Counted from the first letter of the stretch, positions 1 through 7,856 are shown. The stretch: 64,000 bases of DNA from Heliobacterium chlorum (GCF_014502795.1 NZ_JACVHF010000010.1:1-64000), one strand, 5' to 3'. Translations and numbers: made by a program. The notes: generated from the letters alone by a model not told the origin.

Positions 1-160
1 AGATCTCTTGGCAAATATCCTGCAAAAATACTGTCACACCACGCTTATTTTTGCCGTGTCGGTAATGGGGAAGGACGATCATCCCGTAGCCCGTATCGGG
101 CCTCGTTCCTGGACTGTAAAAACCGTCTAATGGCATCATATCGCCGTAGACGGATTTCAT
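1..160 (-). CDS. Hypothetical protein, N-terminal part, cut by window edge
   Basis: An open frame runs leftward from an ATG at 158-160 to the window edge without a stop, giving 53 residues that begin MKSVYGDMMPLDGFYSPG. The stretch has no signal peptide or membrane segment. No strong ribosome binding site is visible upstream, so the start is provisional. I do not recognise a family. Its position beside a tRNA with integration-like repeats suggests it may belong to an accessory element, which is inference. Confidence 0.4.
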   Translation of the reverse strand, partial: MKSVYGDMMPLDGFYSPGTRPDTGYGMIVLPHYRHGKNKRGVTVFLQDICQEI

Positions 161-462
161 AGCTTACACATATCCATTATGTTACAATGAAGAAAATTTT
201 GACTAATGGATAAGGTAGGGGATAATTAGCGTGTTCTCGTTATCGAATGTTATCTCCAAGCCATTGCCTCCATTTGGTCTACATATCCGTTTATAATAGC
301 GATTTTTCCTTCGTATTTAATTGCGTTAAATCGGATTAAGAAACAGGAGGTAAAATAAAAGAACCGAAGCCACCAACAACAAAGAACTACTTAAATTTCC
401 AAGATGTATAAAAGCGGAGGTTTGCTATATAAAGAATCAGAGGAAGGATAGAGTGAGTTGCA

Positions 463-657
463 TTGTTCATTTTATTAATCATCATCTATGCCACGTTGTG
501 CTTTGTTTTTCTACGAACTTTTATAGATTTACTAGTTAAAATATCAAACAAAGAGGATATTTACTACCAGAAATTATGGTTATCGGTTCTTTTCTCTTTG
601 GTCTGTTTAATCCCGTTCGTGTTTTTTCTAATGATTACATTTTACGGGAGAGCTTAA
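463..657 (+). CDS. Small two-helix membrane protein, unknown function
   Basis: A 64-residue protein with two hydrophobic stretches (about residues 2-24 and 39-61) separated by a short charged loop containing KISNKEDIYYQK, so probably two membrane helices. The only start in frame is TTG, since a stop lies three codons upstream; an AGGAAGG sequence at 441-447 is somewhat far away. No family is recognised. Upstream 161-460 holds an isolated AGGAGGT at about 345 with no start codon behind it, perhaps gene decay. Confidence 0.4.
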   Translation: MFILLIIIYATLCFVFLRTFIDLLVKISNKEDIYYQKLWLSVLFSLVCLIPFVFFLMITFYGRA

Positions 658-885
658 ATGGCGTACCCCCCCACTGGGCCTCATTATATCCCCATAACCC
701 TCACCACAAAATTTTTAACAAAAACGCAAAAAACCGCCGTCAGCACACTGCCTTCGTCGGTTTCCCCTGCGTACCGGGCCATTTCAACCCCAAGGCTTCA
801 CCAGAGATGCCCCTCCGTAACTACGACCGTAACCACATTTTGGTTCCCTCTTCCACCTGGTGATCCTGCTAACCCGCATATGTAG
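658..885. other. Gene-free stretch, C-rich
   Basis: This interval between the small membrane protein and the tRNA-Thr gene is C-rich on the plus strand, with runs such as CCCCCCC near 665. Two overlapping frames are open here, but their proline- and histidine-rich translations, without ribosome binding sites, look like by-products of composition. I see no RNA gene or repeat in it. Confidence 0.4.
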
Positions 886-961
<76 letters not shown>

Positions 962-1116
962 GAGTCAAGTTAAGTAATCTCCAATTTAGTGAGTTGCATT
1001 AATCAATAGTCATGGGGTATCTCCATGAGGCAATTAGGGGTCGTGGAAATTAGTGCATTCCCACATGGATGACAGTCTAGAGATGTATAGTCTCGGTGTA
1101 ATGAACGTTGGAACAA

Positions 1117-1157
1117 CTGATTACAAGTCAGTAGCTCTACAAGTTGAGCTACGCCGT
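1117..1157 (-). pseudogene. Truncated tRNA-Thr 5' half, copy 1
   Basis: About 41 nt match the tRNA-Thr from its 5' end to the anticodon arm, with substitutions in the acceptor strand (GACGGCG for GCCGGCG) and D loop. The match ends just past the anticodon stem, where AACGTTGGAACA replaces the variable and T arms, so no cloverleaf can form. Confidence 0.75.
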
Positions 1158-1313
1158 CGAGTCAAGTCAAGTAATCTCCAATTTGGTGAGTTGCATTAAT
1201 CAATAGTCATGGGGTATTTCAATGAGCAAATTGGGGGTCGTGGAAATTAATGCATACCCCCATGGATGACAGACTAGAGATGTATAGTCTCGGTGTAATG
1301 AACGTTGGAACAA

Positions 1314-1355
1314 CTGATTACAAGTCAGTTGCTCTACCAGTTGAGCTACGCCGGC
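1314..1355 (-). pseudogene. Truncated tRNA-Thr 5' half, copy 2
   Basis: This 42-nt fragment is the best-preserved extra copy. It has the unmutated acceptor strand GCCGGCG and D arm AGCTCAACTGGTAGAGC, and the match stops at the same anticodon-stem boundary as copy 1. Its intact 5' sequence may be the original tRNA 5' end displaced by insertion, which is inference. Confidence 0.75.
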
Positions 1356-1499
1356 GAGTCAAGTTAAATTTTCATCTGTGATAAAGTGAGATAGAAGCCG
1401 TAAAATCATGAGAATAGTGGAGTAAACGGGAAATTCCGAACGTGATCCGCTTTGACAATCTCGGGAACGTGTAATCTAAGTCCAATATACGTTGATATA

Positions 1500-1521
1500 C
1501 TGATTACAAGTCAGTTGCTCT
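1500..1521 (-). pseudogene. Truncated tRNA-Thr fragment, copy 3 (22 nt)
   Basis: Only the anticodon arm and adjoining bases (CTGATTACAAGTCAGTTGCTCT on the plus strand, 22 nt) remain before the sequence diverges. It marks the right end of the tandem array. The 228 bases to its right, up to the next gene, are G-rich and hold nothing I recognise. Confidence 0.6.
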
Positions 1522-1749
1522 GTTGGAAGACGGTCTTTCTCTGGGTAAGATTATAGCCAATTTTTGAAAGCTTGGACAGAGAGTAAGATATGGGATGTTA
1601 GGTCGGCGTTGCTTGGGAGAAGAAGGGATTGGGTTAAGGGGATATAGCAGCAAAAGGCCCGCTGGTGAAAGGCGAGGTTTTTAGATTGTTAGAGATTTTT
1701 AAGGGGGCAGCGTTAGGGGGAACTACAGTGGGACTACAGGGGTTTTGTC

Positions 1750-2358
1750 TTAATCGACAGAGGGGACATTATCTTCATTTGAAAAATACTGCGGAGAGTC
1801 CGGCTCAATACTAAGTAACTTGCCCGTATCGGGCGAAAACGAGTTCCATAGATACGTAATCAAATAATTCGTATTAACTTTTATCAAGTTATATTCATTT
1901 TTAGAGACTAATATTTTTTTATCCTCAATTACTAGATAGTAACTAGAACCGTCTTGTGATTTCTCTTTGATTTCAAAAATACCACTCAATAAACTTTCAT
2001 TAAATTGATACACAACAGTTAGAGATATTGCAATAATGGAAGTGACAACTAGTCCTGTCTTCAATTTCGTAATAGAACTTAATTTTTCTCTGGGATGTCT
2101 TCGTGAAGAAATTATAACCAAATAAATATATATTAAAAATAATATTGGAACAAAATAAATAGCTAAATTAGCAGGTATATAGAACATTTCGTGCAATGTA
2201 TAATTATAATCAGCGATGGATTGAATTCTACCTAACTGCAAACCAATGAAGGCAGTGTAAATAATTCCAAGTAACCAATATAAAATAACTTTTCTAATTT
2301 TCGTTATATTAGAAACCCTCTTATCTTCATCGTCGTCAAAATCTAATTGCTCTTTCAT
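1750..2358 (-). CDS. Membrane protein with three hydrophobic segments, unknown function
   Basis: About 202 residues from an ATG at 2358, chosen because GGAGGTG lies 11 nt upstream; an in-frame ATG 13 codons earlier has no such signal. The protein opens with an acidic stretch (QLDFDDDEDK), then has hydrophobic segments near residues 23-40, 57-78 and 97-116, and ends in a soluble part of about 85 residues. That tail contains SYYLVIEDKKILVSKNEYN and may lie outside the membrane. No family is recognised. Confidence 0.6.
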   Translation of the reverse strand: MKEQLDFDDDEDKRVSNITKIRKVILYWLLGIIYTAFIGLQLGRIQSIADYNYTLHEMFYIPANLAIYFVPILFLIYIYLVIISSRRHPREKLSSITKLKTGLVVTSIIAISLTVVYQFNESLLSGIFEIKEKSQDGSSYYLVIEDKKILVSKNEYNLIKVNTNYLITYLWNSFSPDTGKLLSIEPDSPQYFSNEDNVPSVD

Positions 2359-2509
2359 ATAATTTCGACACCTCCAAATCGATACAATCATTCTCACGAA
2401 TATTCCAAAACTCCTAAAAGAGAAACGGTCATAGACTGAATGAGCCGAATGATAGATATGATTTTCGAAGATATCGTTGAAATAATGAATCCGGTCCAGT
2501 CAGCCATAA

Positions 2510-2588
2510 TAACCTCACACAATTGCCCATTTACATTGACTTCCCAAATACCACTGGTTGTCGGGAGCAGCGTGAATGGGCGGTTGTT
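2510..2588 (+). repeat. Dispersed hairpin element (family 2), copy 1
   Basis: An imperfect palindrome of about 70 bp has arms around GCCCATTTAC and GTGAATGGGC, an inner CTTCCC/GGGAG pairing and a loop containing GGTTGTCGGG. It is nearly identical to copy 2 at about 8594. Here it lies between two minus-strand genes and lacks the T run that follows copy 2. Confidence 0.65.
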
Positions 2589-2612
2589 TATAAACCGGTT
2601 CTAATGCTAGGG

Positions 2613-2909
2613 TTATCCTTGAGGATCAAGGGGATCATGTAACATCAGTATAGGAAAAAACTTTGGGGTGACCATAAAGCTAACGGTATTTCCGTTTTTA
2701 TCTTCGTATGCTACGGTATAATTACCGAATTGAGATGAGAACTCTACATATTTGAAATTAAACTTCATTTCGCTATACTTTATTGATACATAAATTGCAG
2801 TGGACAGCCTTGCCGCGAAGTATTGAAGATTACCAGTTAGAGTTAAAATAAATATCAACAAAAACAAAGACACCTTAATTATTATTCTATTCTTGTGCTT
2901 AACTGTCAA
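2613..2909 (-). CDS. Small protein with N-terminal membrane anchor or signal, unknown function
   Basis: A 98-residue protein begins with KHKNRII and a strongly hydrophobic segment at about residues 11-31 (VSLFLLIFILTLTGNL), typical of a signal peptide or membrane anchor. The remainder looks soluble and beta-rich. The start is TTG, chosen because GGAGATG sits about five bases upstream. It is the last of three minus-strand genes and may share their transcript. No family is recognised. Confidence 0.5.
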   Translation of the reverse strand: MTVKHKNRIIIKVSLFLLIFILTLTGNLQYFAARLSTAIYVSIKYSEMKFNFKYVEFSSQFGNYTVAYEDKNGNTVSFMVTPKFFPILMLHDPLDPQG

Positions 2910-2993
2910 ATATTCATCTCCATTTATAGTATTGCGTACGACTTACCGATAAGCCCCGTTATTGGAAGACCAGTGGGGAGGTATTATTCAGAG

Positions 2994-3278
2994 TTAAAAG
3001 AAAATCGTTTTCTTCACACGGTCTTGAGGCATCTTCTTTTCAACCATCTTCGCAACATTTCTTCTATAGCGACGACGATTCAGCCAATATACGAATGCAC
3101 TTGCTCTTAAACAAACACCGAATTTTTGACCATTACGGTACATCCAAAATTGATGATCTATAGTTCTGTCGTAAAGCCAGTTAAGGAATTCTTCTCGTAG
3201 CTTATTGATGTTTCTTCCAACCTTAGCTGGGCAAGAGATGTATTCTTTGTCTATGTTTAACCGAACTTCAATAATCAA
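2994..3278 (-). CDS. Basic small protein, unknown function
   Basis: Ninety-four residues, rich in Arg and Lys in the second half (NRRRYRRNVAKMVEKK), with no membrane segment. The TTG start lies 13 nt past the stop of the upstream gene, with a G-rich stretch before it, so the two are probably cotranscribed. The basic tail could bind nucleic acid, but nothing identifies a family. Confidence 0.5.
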   Translation of the reverse strand: MIIEVRLNIDKEYISCPAKVGRNINKLREEFLNWLYDRTIDHQFWMYRNGQKFGVCLRASAFVYWLNRRRYRRNVAKMVEKKMPQDRVKKTIFF

Positions 3279-3291
3279 TTTAAGACCCCCA

Positions 3292-3828
3292 CTAATGGTA
3301 TCCCTTAGTTAAGCTAAGATTGATTATTTCCTCAAGTTCGGAAATACTTTTATCTCTAGTCGAACTAAACGCATTTTTTGCTATATCGCCTGATACAAGA
3401 TATACGGTTTGTGGACCTCCGATCGACCAGTACTTGCCTGGTTCAGCGTCAGCTTTATTTAAGAAGAACAAATATCGATTACCGGGAGCAAGTATCTTAT
3501 AATCTCCAATCTGGACTATAGAGCCAGTTTCTTCATCTAGTCCCCCGTCTTGAAGAAAAATGAATTCACTATTTAGGTCACCTTTGAAGTTTTTCTCAAC
3601 TTCAACTAAGATTTCTGTTTTTGGATAGCCGTTATTATTTGTACCTAAAACCTTTTTAACTCTACCGATAACAACGCTATATGCCTTTTGTGTAGCAGTT
3701 TCATCACTGTAGTAATGTGCAAAACTTCCGAAGGTGATTGTCACTGGCGGTTCGGTCGCCTTATAAATAATTAAACTCACAATGCTCATTATGAATAGTA
3801 AGAGGAAGAATCGTTTCAATCGGTTCAC
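3292..3828 (-). CDS. Exported or membrane-anchored protein, unknown function
   Basis: A 178-residue protein has a basic start (MNRLKR) and one hydrophobic segment at about residues 7-22, then a soluble beta-rich region. The pattern VVIGRVKKVLG...EILVEVEKNFKGD...LAPGNRYLFFL recalls small extracytoplasmic proteins common in Bacilli and Clostridia, but I cannot name a family. It heads the short minus-strand operon that continues with the basic 94-residue protein. Confidence 0.6.
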   Translation of the reverse strand: MNRLKRFFLLLFIMSIVSLIIYKATEPPVTITFGSFAHYYSDETATQKAYSVVIGRVKKVLGTNNNGYPKTEILVEVEKNFKGDLNSEFIFLQDGGLDEETGSIVQIGDYKILAPGNRYLFFLNKADAEPGKYWSIGGPQTVYLVSGDIAKNAFSSTRDKSISELEEIINLSLTKGYH

Positions 3829-3902
3829 TCCTTATGGTTTGGTTTACAGATATTTCAATTACTATTTCGACCTATATCTGAAATTTCCTCTTTAAAAAAT
3901 GT

Positions 3903-4034
3903 AAAAACCCCCATCTCCCACCATACCCGCTGTTATGGCCCACGTTCGATTCGACCCCCGCTGTGGTATGAATGGTATGGTAGGTTGCGTTGTAGGGCGT
4001 AGGGGGGAACGTGGAGGGGCGGTTATTTGGAAGG
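3903..4034 (+). repeat. Dispersed GC-rich palindromic repeat (family 1), copy A
   Basis: This is the first of five related copies in one orientation. It shows the shared core ATGGCCCACGT, then CGACCCC, GTGGTATGAATGGTATGG, GGCGTAGGGGG and GTGGAGGGG. The left end (ACCCCCATCTCCCAC) and right end (GTGGAGGGGCGG) are roughly complementary, so the single strand could fold into a long imperfect hairpin. No T tract follows. Confidence 0.75.
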
Positions 4035-4129
4035 TCAGAATCCAATTACTGCAATTGCCAGAAAAAGAAGGATTTTGTGATAACTCCTACGAAGTAATCA
4101 GCGAGTTCATGCGTAATGGAGGGGATATC

Positions 4130-4294
4130 ATGAGATCCTTTCTCTTTAAGGCGATAGCTTCGACGATATTAGCGGCAGTCGTGATTTTGATAGCGATTGT
4201 GGTTAAAACCATACGTGGCAGTAAATCCAGTCTTGGCCACGGTGGTGGCGATGCTGATTTTGCAGTTATATCTGATGGTGATAGTTCTAGATGA
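4130..4294 (+). CDS. Small membrane protein with Gly/Asp-rich tail
   Basis: A 54-residue protein begins MRSFLFKAIA and has one membrane helix (about residues 6-28, ending ILIAIVVK), then a short polar tail GHGGGDADFAVISDGDSSR. The ATG is preceded by GGAGGGGAT at good spacing. A broken relative of the same gene lies at about 4830, and a stray tail encoding GDFGGDSGDS sits just downstream at about 4315-4357. Function is unknown; such Gly/Asp-tailed single-helix peptides are common in Firmicutes genomes. Confidence 0.55.
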   Translation: MRSFLFKAIASTILAAVVILIAIVVKTIRGSKSSLGHGGGDADFAVISDGDSSR

Positions 4295-4395
4295 TTTTGC
4301 ATAACGGATTTCGGAAATAACGACGGAGACTTTGGAGGAGACAGTGGCGATAGTTGACGAGCAAGAAGATATCTATATAAAGGATGACTGTGATT

Positions 4396-4809
4396 ATGTC
4401 CGTTAAAAAGGTATTAGTTCCAATTTTTCTTGGGCTTTTGATGGTCTCTGTTTTTGGTTGTAATGGTAAGAATGTAAGTCCGTCTTTTACAAGTTTGACA
4501 GCCGACAAGATACAAAAAGTCGAAGTATTTTCTCCCCGAAAAGGAGTGACAAAATCCCTAACTGAAACGGAAATAGTATTATTAATTAAGTTGTTAAATA
4601 GCATAAAAAAAGATGATATAAGTGCATATTATGGTCCGAGCGTAAAGGGTGGTCCTACGACTGTTACGATATTTATAAATTCAAATGAAATCATTACAAT
4701 AACATTAAATGGGGATAGTTTTCTTTGCAACGAACATAAATCCTGTTATCAAGTAAACACACGTGAAGTAAACGATTTTATAAATGCAATTTATTCTTCA
4801 AGTCCGTGA
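4396..4809 (+). CDS. Putative lipoprotein, unknown function
   Basis: About 137 residues from an ATG at 4396 (MSVKKVLVP), preferred over the ATG four codons earlier because AAAGGA then has normal spacing. A lipoprotein signal ends in SVFGC at about residue 22, so it should be anchored at the outer face of the membrane. The mature part includes a Cys pair (CNEHKSC) and resembles small Firmicutes lipoproteins, without a recognised domain. Confidence 0.6.
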   Translation: MSVKKVLVPIFLGLLMVSVFGCNGKNVSPSFTSLTADKIQKVEVFSPRKGVTKSLTETEIVLLIKLLNSIKKDDISAYYGPSVKGGPTTVTIFINSNEIITITLNGDSFLCNEHKSCYQVNTREVNDFINAIYSSSP

Positions 4810-4829
4810 AGGGTCGGGTTTTATCTTAG

Positions 4830-4965
4830 CAGCCGTTCCAATCACGGTGGTAGATTTGATATCGATTGTGGTGTATCGGCAACGGCTGGGGCTCTTGTGA
4901 TACTACTAGCGACTTTGAAGGAGACAGTGGCGAGGGCCACGGTGGGGGAGATGGTGGTGGTAAAG
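4830..4965 (+). pseudogene. Remnant of a second small Gly/Asp-tail membrane protein gene
   Basis: One frame reads TVVDLISIVVYRQ, matching AVVILIAIVVKTI of the intact gene at 4130. A second frame then reads SDFEGDSGEGHGGGDGGGKG, matching the family's Gly/Asp tail. Helix and tail lie in different frames, so this looks like a frameshifted, truncated paralogue. Its 3' part overlaps the proposed start of the next gene. Confidence 0.45.
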
Positions 4966-5334
4966 GACAAATCTCTTATAAAAAATACGATTATTCGCGA
5001 AGAGGAATTTTTGAATGCTTTCAGTATTGAATCTTATCATTCTGGAAATGAGATATATATTCCGTTTTCAAAACTAAATAAATTTGTAGCGTTCTGCTTG
5101 GACAATAGTGTCCTTATTGCCTCGGTAGAATTGTTCAAAGTTATAAATGGTAGAGTAATACCATATGCGGAGCTAATAGCTATTGATTCATATCGTTTAT
5201 TTGATGAGAACGTAGAGTGGACATCTAATGTAAATAAATGCAATAGGTTCATTCTTGATTGTTATAAAAGAATAGGTGATAGAGTAAAAGATTTATATTT
5301 CAATCCAGTTATTCTGCTCGAAGTAAGAAAGTAA
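4951..5334 (+). CDS. Soluble protein of unknown function
   Basis: About 127 residues with no signal peptide or membrane segment. ATG 4951 directly abuts GGGGGAG, so GTG at 4957, with six bases of spacing, may be the real start; further upstream the frame runs into the tail-gene remnant. The protein alternates charged helices with hydrophobic strands (KFVAFCLDNSVLIASVELFKV) and ends DLYFNPVILLEVRK. I do not recognise it. Confidence 0.5.
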   Translation: MVVVKDKSLIKNTIIREEEFLNAFSIESYHSGNEIYIPFSKLNKFVAFCLDNSVLIASVELFKVINGRVIPYAELIAIDSYRLFDENVEWTSNVNKCNRFILDCYKRIGDRVKDLYFNPVILLEVRK

Positions 5335-5404
5335 TACAAGTCGAGTACTTTGCCTATAAGTCTTTTATGGGAGGCTCAGGGAGGGTAAATGCTGCTTTTT
5401 TTAT

Positions 5405-5546
5405 AACCCTAACATCCCCCATCCCCACATAAGGCCGCTGTAATGGCCCACGTCTGATTTGACCCCCGTTGTGATATGAATGGTATGGTTGGTCGCGTTG
5501 GAGGGCGTAGGGGACGACGTGTGGGATCGGTTTTGTTGGGTGGAGG
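5405..5546 (+). repeat. Dispersed GC-rich palindromic repeat (family 1), copy B
   Basis: This copy carries the core TAATGGCCCACGT, then GTGATATGAATGGTATGG and GGAGGGCGTAGGGG. Its left end, AACCCTAACATCCCCC, is complementary with gaps to its right end, GGTTTTGTTGGGTGG. GTTGGGT here fits the integron consensus GTTRRRY, but the other copies do not. Confidence 0.75.
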
Positions 5547-5632
5547 AAATAAATAGGTGGTCAAAGGTTTTTCGATAGCGAATGAAGAAAGCTAAAGCAT
5601 AGCGAAGACGTAACAGGAGGAGAGGAAGCCCT

Positions 5633-6055
5633 ATGCTTTACGAAATTATCAACCATCTTAATGAAGAACAGCTAAAAGACGTTTTTCATATGTGCAAGCA
5701 GGAATGGTGGGGAAAAGGTCGTGAGTACCCTGATTTCAAACGGGCTGTAGAGAATTCTAACTTCGTTGTGGCTTTCACGACACCCGAAACGAATAAGGTA
5801 ATTGCCTTTGCCCGAGTGATTACGGACTTTGCTTACAAAGCAATTCTCTTAGATGTTATTGTAGAATCGTCTTATCGGAAAACAGGTCTTGGTCGTGAGT
5901 TAATGGAGTATATATCTAATCATCCTAAGTTAAAGTCCGTTTATATCTTTGACTTGTTCTGTATGCCGGATTTAGTTCCTTTTTATGAGAAGTGGGGATT
6001 TGTCGAGAGCCTTGGTGAAGTACGGTGTATGCGTCGGATAAGCAAACTGCATTAG
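5633..6055 (+). CDS. GNAT-family N-acetyltransferase
   Basis: A 140-residue single-domain GNAT protein, which should transfer the acetyl group of acetyl-CoA to an amino group of an unknown substrate. The acetyl-CoA-binding loop is visible in YRKTGLGRELMEYI (about residues 83-96), preceded by the strand AILLDVIVESS, and the C-terminal motif is LVPFYEKWGFVES. The ATG follows AGGAGGAGAGG. It sits alone between repeat copies B and C and is followed by a terminator. Confidence 0.85.
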   Translation: MLYEIINHLNEEQLKDVFHMCKQEWWGKGREYPDFKRAVENSNFVVAFTTPETNKVIAFARVITDFAYKAILLDVIVESSYRKTGLGRELMEYISNHPKLKSVYIFDLFCMPDLVPFYEKWGFVESLGEVRCMRRISKLH

Positions 6056-6072
6056 TAAAGAGTAAACGGTAT

Positions 6073-6108
6073 CAGCCCGGTCCACACGCAGGGCTGTTTT
6101 CTTTTTTT
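6073..6108 (+). terminator. Rho-independent terminator after the GNAT gene
   Basis: The stem CAGCCC/GGGCTG encloses a GC-rich loop and is followed by TTTTCTTTTTTT, shortly after the GNAT stop codon. Confidence 0.8.
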
Positions 6109-6172
6109 ATCCCGGAACCCAGTTCTGTCGGCCTAACGTCGGCATAAATGCCGAAATAATGAAGTGAATTAT

Positions 6173-6310
6173 CACCCAAAATCCCTCTTATCCACTTTAA
6201 GACCGCTGTAATGGCCCACGTTCGATTGAATCCCGTTGTGGTATGAAAGGTATCGGTGGTCGCGTTGGAGGGCGTAGGGGGGGTGTGGAGGGGCGGGTTT
6301 GGTGGAGTGA
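6173..6310 (+). repeat. Dispersed GC-rich palindromic repeat (family 1), copy C
   Basis: This copy shares TGTAATGGCCCACGTTCGATT, the GTTGTGGTATGAAAGGTAT block and GGAGGGCGTAGGGGGG. Its outer ends are complementary: TCACCCAAAATCCC on the left and GGGTTTGGTGGAGTGA on the right. Confidence 0.75.
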
Positions 6311-6422
6311 GAACGCATCCAGCTCAATATACATTTGATTCAAAAAAATATAACTTTTGCCGGGATTATCTTTGTCAATGTAGAATAATGTATCGATTAA
6401 CTATCAAGAGGAGGTGCAATAA

Positions 6423-6668
6423 ATGTCACGTGAGTTAGAAGCACAAATTGCTAAAGAACTAACACTTAAATTGCTAGAAAAAGCAAATATTAAGCATGTA
6501 GCTAAAATCGGTGGTGAAGAACAGTCTATTATTGGAGCGGCAGAAGGTATTTGCAATGTTTATAAAATTGTTTTAAGATCTGTAACTAAAGCTATCGAAG
6601 AATTGGACGAAGAAGAACAGGTAGATAGTGAAGAGAGCAATGATCCTTTAGACTATTTATTCATTTAA
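6423..6668 (+). CDS. Small acidic helical protein, unknown function
   Basis: An 81-residue protein, largely alpha-helical by composition, with a basic-amphipathic first half and a strongly acidic tail (EELDEEEQVDSEESNDP). The ATG follows AGAGGAGGTGCAATAA at good spacing, so expression is credible. It lies alone between repeat copies C and D and is followed by a clear terminator. No family is recognised. Confidence 0.6.
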   Translation: MSRELEAQIAKELTLKLLEKANIKHVAKIGGEEQSIIGAAEGICNVYKIVLRSVTKAIEELDEEEQVDSEESNDPLDYLFI

Positions 6669-6730
6669 TATCTTAGTTCCAGATAGTTACAGTAGGTGTT
6701 ACTCTTAATGAAAAACTTCAAAATGAATAT

Positions 6731-6767
6731 GCAGTCCCAGCATACGAGTTGGGACTGTTACTTTTAT
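6731..6767 (+). terminator. Rho-independent terminator
   Basis: A perfect eight-base stem CAGTCCCA/TGGGACTG is followed by TTACTTTTAT, about 65 bases after the small acidic protein gene. Confidence 0.75.
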
Positions 6768-6825
6768 CTACACCGACGTTACCCGAACCCTAGCTTGAAA
6801 TAACTAGATCAGAATACCGCATAAA

Positions 6826-6951
6826 CTCCTAAAATCCCCCATTACCAACATAAAGCCACTGTAATGGCCCACGTCCGATTCGACCCCTGTTGTGGTATGA
6901 ATGGTATGGTTGGTTGGTTTGAGGGGTAGGGGGCGATGTGGGGGGGCTTGT
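6826..6951 (+). repeat. Dispersed GC-rich palindromic repeat (family 1), copy D
   Basis: This copy carries TGTAATGGCCCACGTCCGATT, TGTTGTGGTATGAATGGTAT and GGGTAGGGGGCGATGTGGGGG. Its right end is the most diverged of the five, running into TTGTAATAATAAT, so the terminal pairing is partly lost. Confidence 0.7.
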
Positions 6952-7036
6952 AATAATAATAATTAAGCAGGATATTTTATGCAGTAATAGAAATGATAAT
7001 AAATAAATGAAATTTAAGTTTGAAAGAGGGTTGGAT

Positions 7037-7711
7037 TTGAAAAAAAATATAGTTCTTCTCATGTCATTTATGATGGCGTTGTTCTTGGCATCTGGTTGTA
7101 ATTACGGGGACTCTAGGGAGGCTGCCCAGGATGTTCTGGAGAAAAGTGGAAAAATAGATCTTCAAAAAGAACTACCTGATATTAGGAACGCTGCACCTAA
7201 TTTAATAAAGAGTGAGTTTGATAAAACTTCTATGGTTACTATGAAAAAAGAAATAGTGGAAAACTCCATAAAAATACATGAAATAGGTATCATAAATAAT
7301 AATGCATACATACTTTACTCATTGAATTATAACGTCACAACTTGTTTGGACAAAAATAGTCGTGAAGAATTCGAGAATATAAAAAATAAAACATTTTACT
7401 CGATGGGAATGCTAAAGTTAGAAAAAAATAATTCCTTTAGCTACAATGTCACTGAAGGTGCTAGTTGCGGTGGAGATATTGATTCATCCGCGATAACAGT
7501 TCAAGGTGTTGATAACGCGATATTTGGCTTAATTTGCGATCCGCGAGTAACAAGAGTGGTTATAACTTATAACGATGGGAGGAACACTGTTCTTGATACT
7601 ATCAATAAGGATTACTATATACATTTTATAGAAAACGCAAAAGGAGATAGTTTCACAGAAGTCAAAGCTTTTGATAAGAATGGCAACATAATGTTCGGTT
7701 TCAATAAATAA
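7037..7711 (+). CDS. Putative lipoprotein, unknown function
   Basis: About 224 residues from a TTG at 7037, favoured over the ATG at 7007 because AAAGAGGG precedes it and the product then starts with a normal signal (MKKNIVLLMSFMM). The lipobox is LASGC. The mature protein is Asn/Lys-rich with KTFYSMGMLKLEKNNSFSYNV and a C-terminal VVITYNDGRNTVLDTINKDYY...KAFDKNGN that looks beta-rich. No family is recognised. It is bracketed by repeat copies D and E. Confidence 0.65.
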   Translation: MKKNIVLLMSFMMALFLASGCNYGDSREAAQDVLEKSGKIDLQKELPDIRNAAPNLIKSEFDKTSMVTMKKEIVENSIKIHEIGIINNNAYILYSLNYNVTTCLDKNSREEFENIKNKTFYSMGMLKLEKNNSFSYNVTEGASCGGDIDSSAITVQGVDNAIFGLICDPRVTRVVITYNDGRNTVLDTINKDYYIHFIENAKGDSFTEVKAFDKNGNIMFGFNK

Positions 7712-7712
7712 T

Positions 7713-7856
7713 TACCCAAAACCCCCACATCCCACTACACCCGCTGTAATGGCCCACGTTCGTTTTGACCCCCCGTTGTGGTATGAATTGGTATGGTTGG
7801 TCGCGTTGGGAGGCGTAGGGGGGGAATGTGGAGGGTCGAGTTTGATGGGTGGAGGA
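7713..7856 (+). repeat. Dispersed GC-rich palindromic repeat (family 1), copy E
   Basis: It starts right after the lipoprotein stop codon with ACCCAAAACCCCCAC. It contains TGTAATGGCCCACGTTCG, GTTGTGGTATGAATTGGTAT and GGAGGCGTAGGGGGGG, and ends TTTGATGGGTGGAGGAAAT, nearly the same end as copy B. The outer ACCCAAAA and TTTGATGGGT ends can pair. Confidence 0.75.

Larger units (their letters stand above)
962..1521. repeat. Tandem array of about 197-bp units, each ending in a truncated tRNA-Thr
   Basis: The motif CTGATTACAAGTCAG, the tRNA anticodon arm read in reverse, recurs at 920, 1117, 1314 and 1500, giving periods of 197, 197 and 186 bp. The first two inter-tRNA segments are near-identical, sharing for example AATCAATAGTCATGGGGTAT and GATGTATAGTCTCGGTGTAATG; the third is diverged. 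Each unit restores only the 5' half of the tRNA, from its first base to the anticodon arm. This is the pattern left by successive site-specific insertions at a tRNA anticodon region, though unequal crossing over could also have made the second unit. Confidence 0.8.

Noticed and set aside
658-885. Overlapping open frames of 75 and 95 codons
   Set aside because: Proline- and histidine-rich translations, no ribosome binding site, and frames open only because the stretch is C-rich.
962-1521. CRISPR array
   Set aside because: Repeat period is about 197 bp and the units themselves are repeated; there are no short repeats with unique spacers and no cas genes.
3903-4034. Family 1 repeats as transcription terminators
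   Set aside because: Long imperfect GC-rich palindromes but no T tract follows any copy, and several genes already have separate terminators.
3935-4294. One 119-residue protein spanning repeat copy A and the small membrane gene
   Set aside because: Its first 65 residues are translated repeat; the ribosome binding site and helix support a start at 4130.
3903-7856. Family 1 repeats as canonical integron attC sites
   Set aside because: Only copy B has a GTTRRRY box, left ends read ACCCAAA rather than RYYYAAC, and no integron integrase is in the window; kept only as a cassette-like hypothesis.
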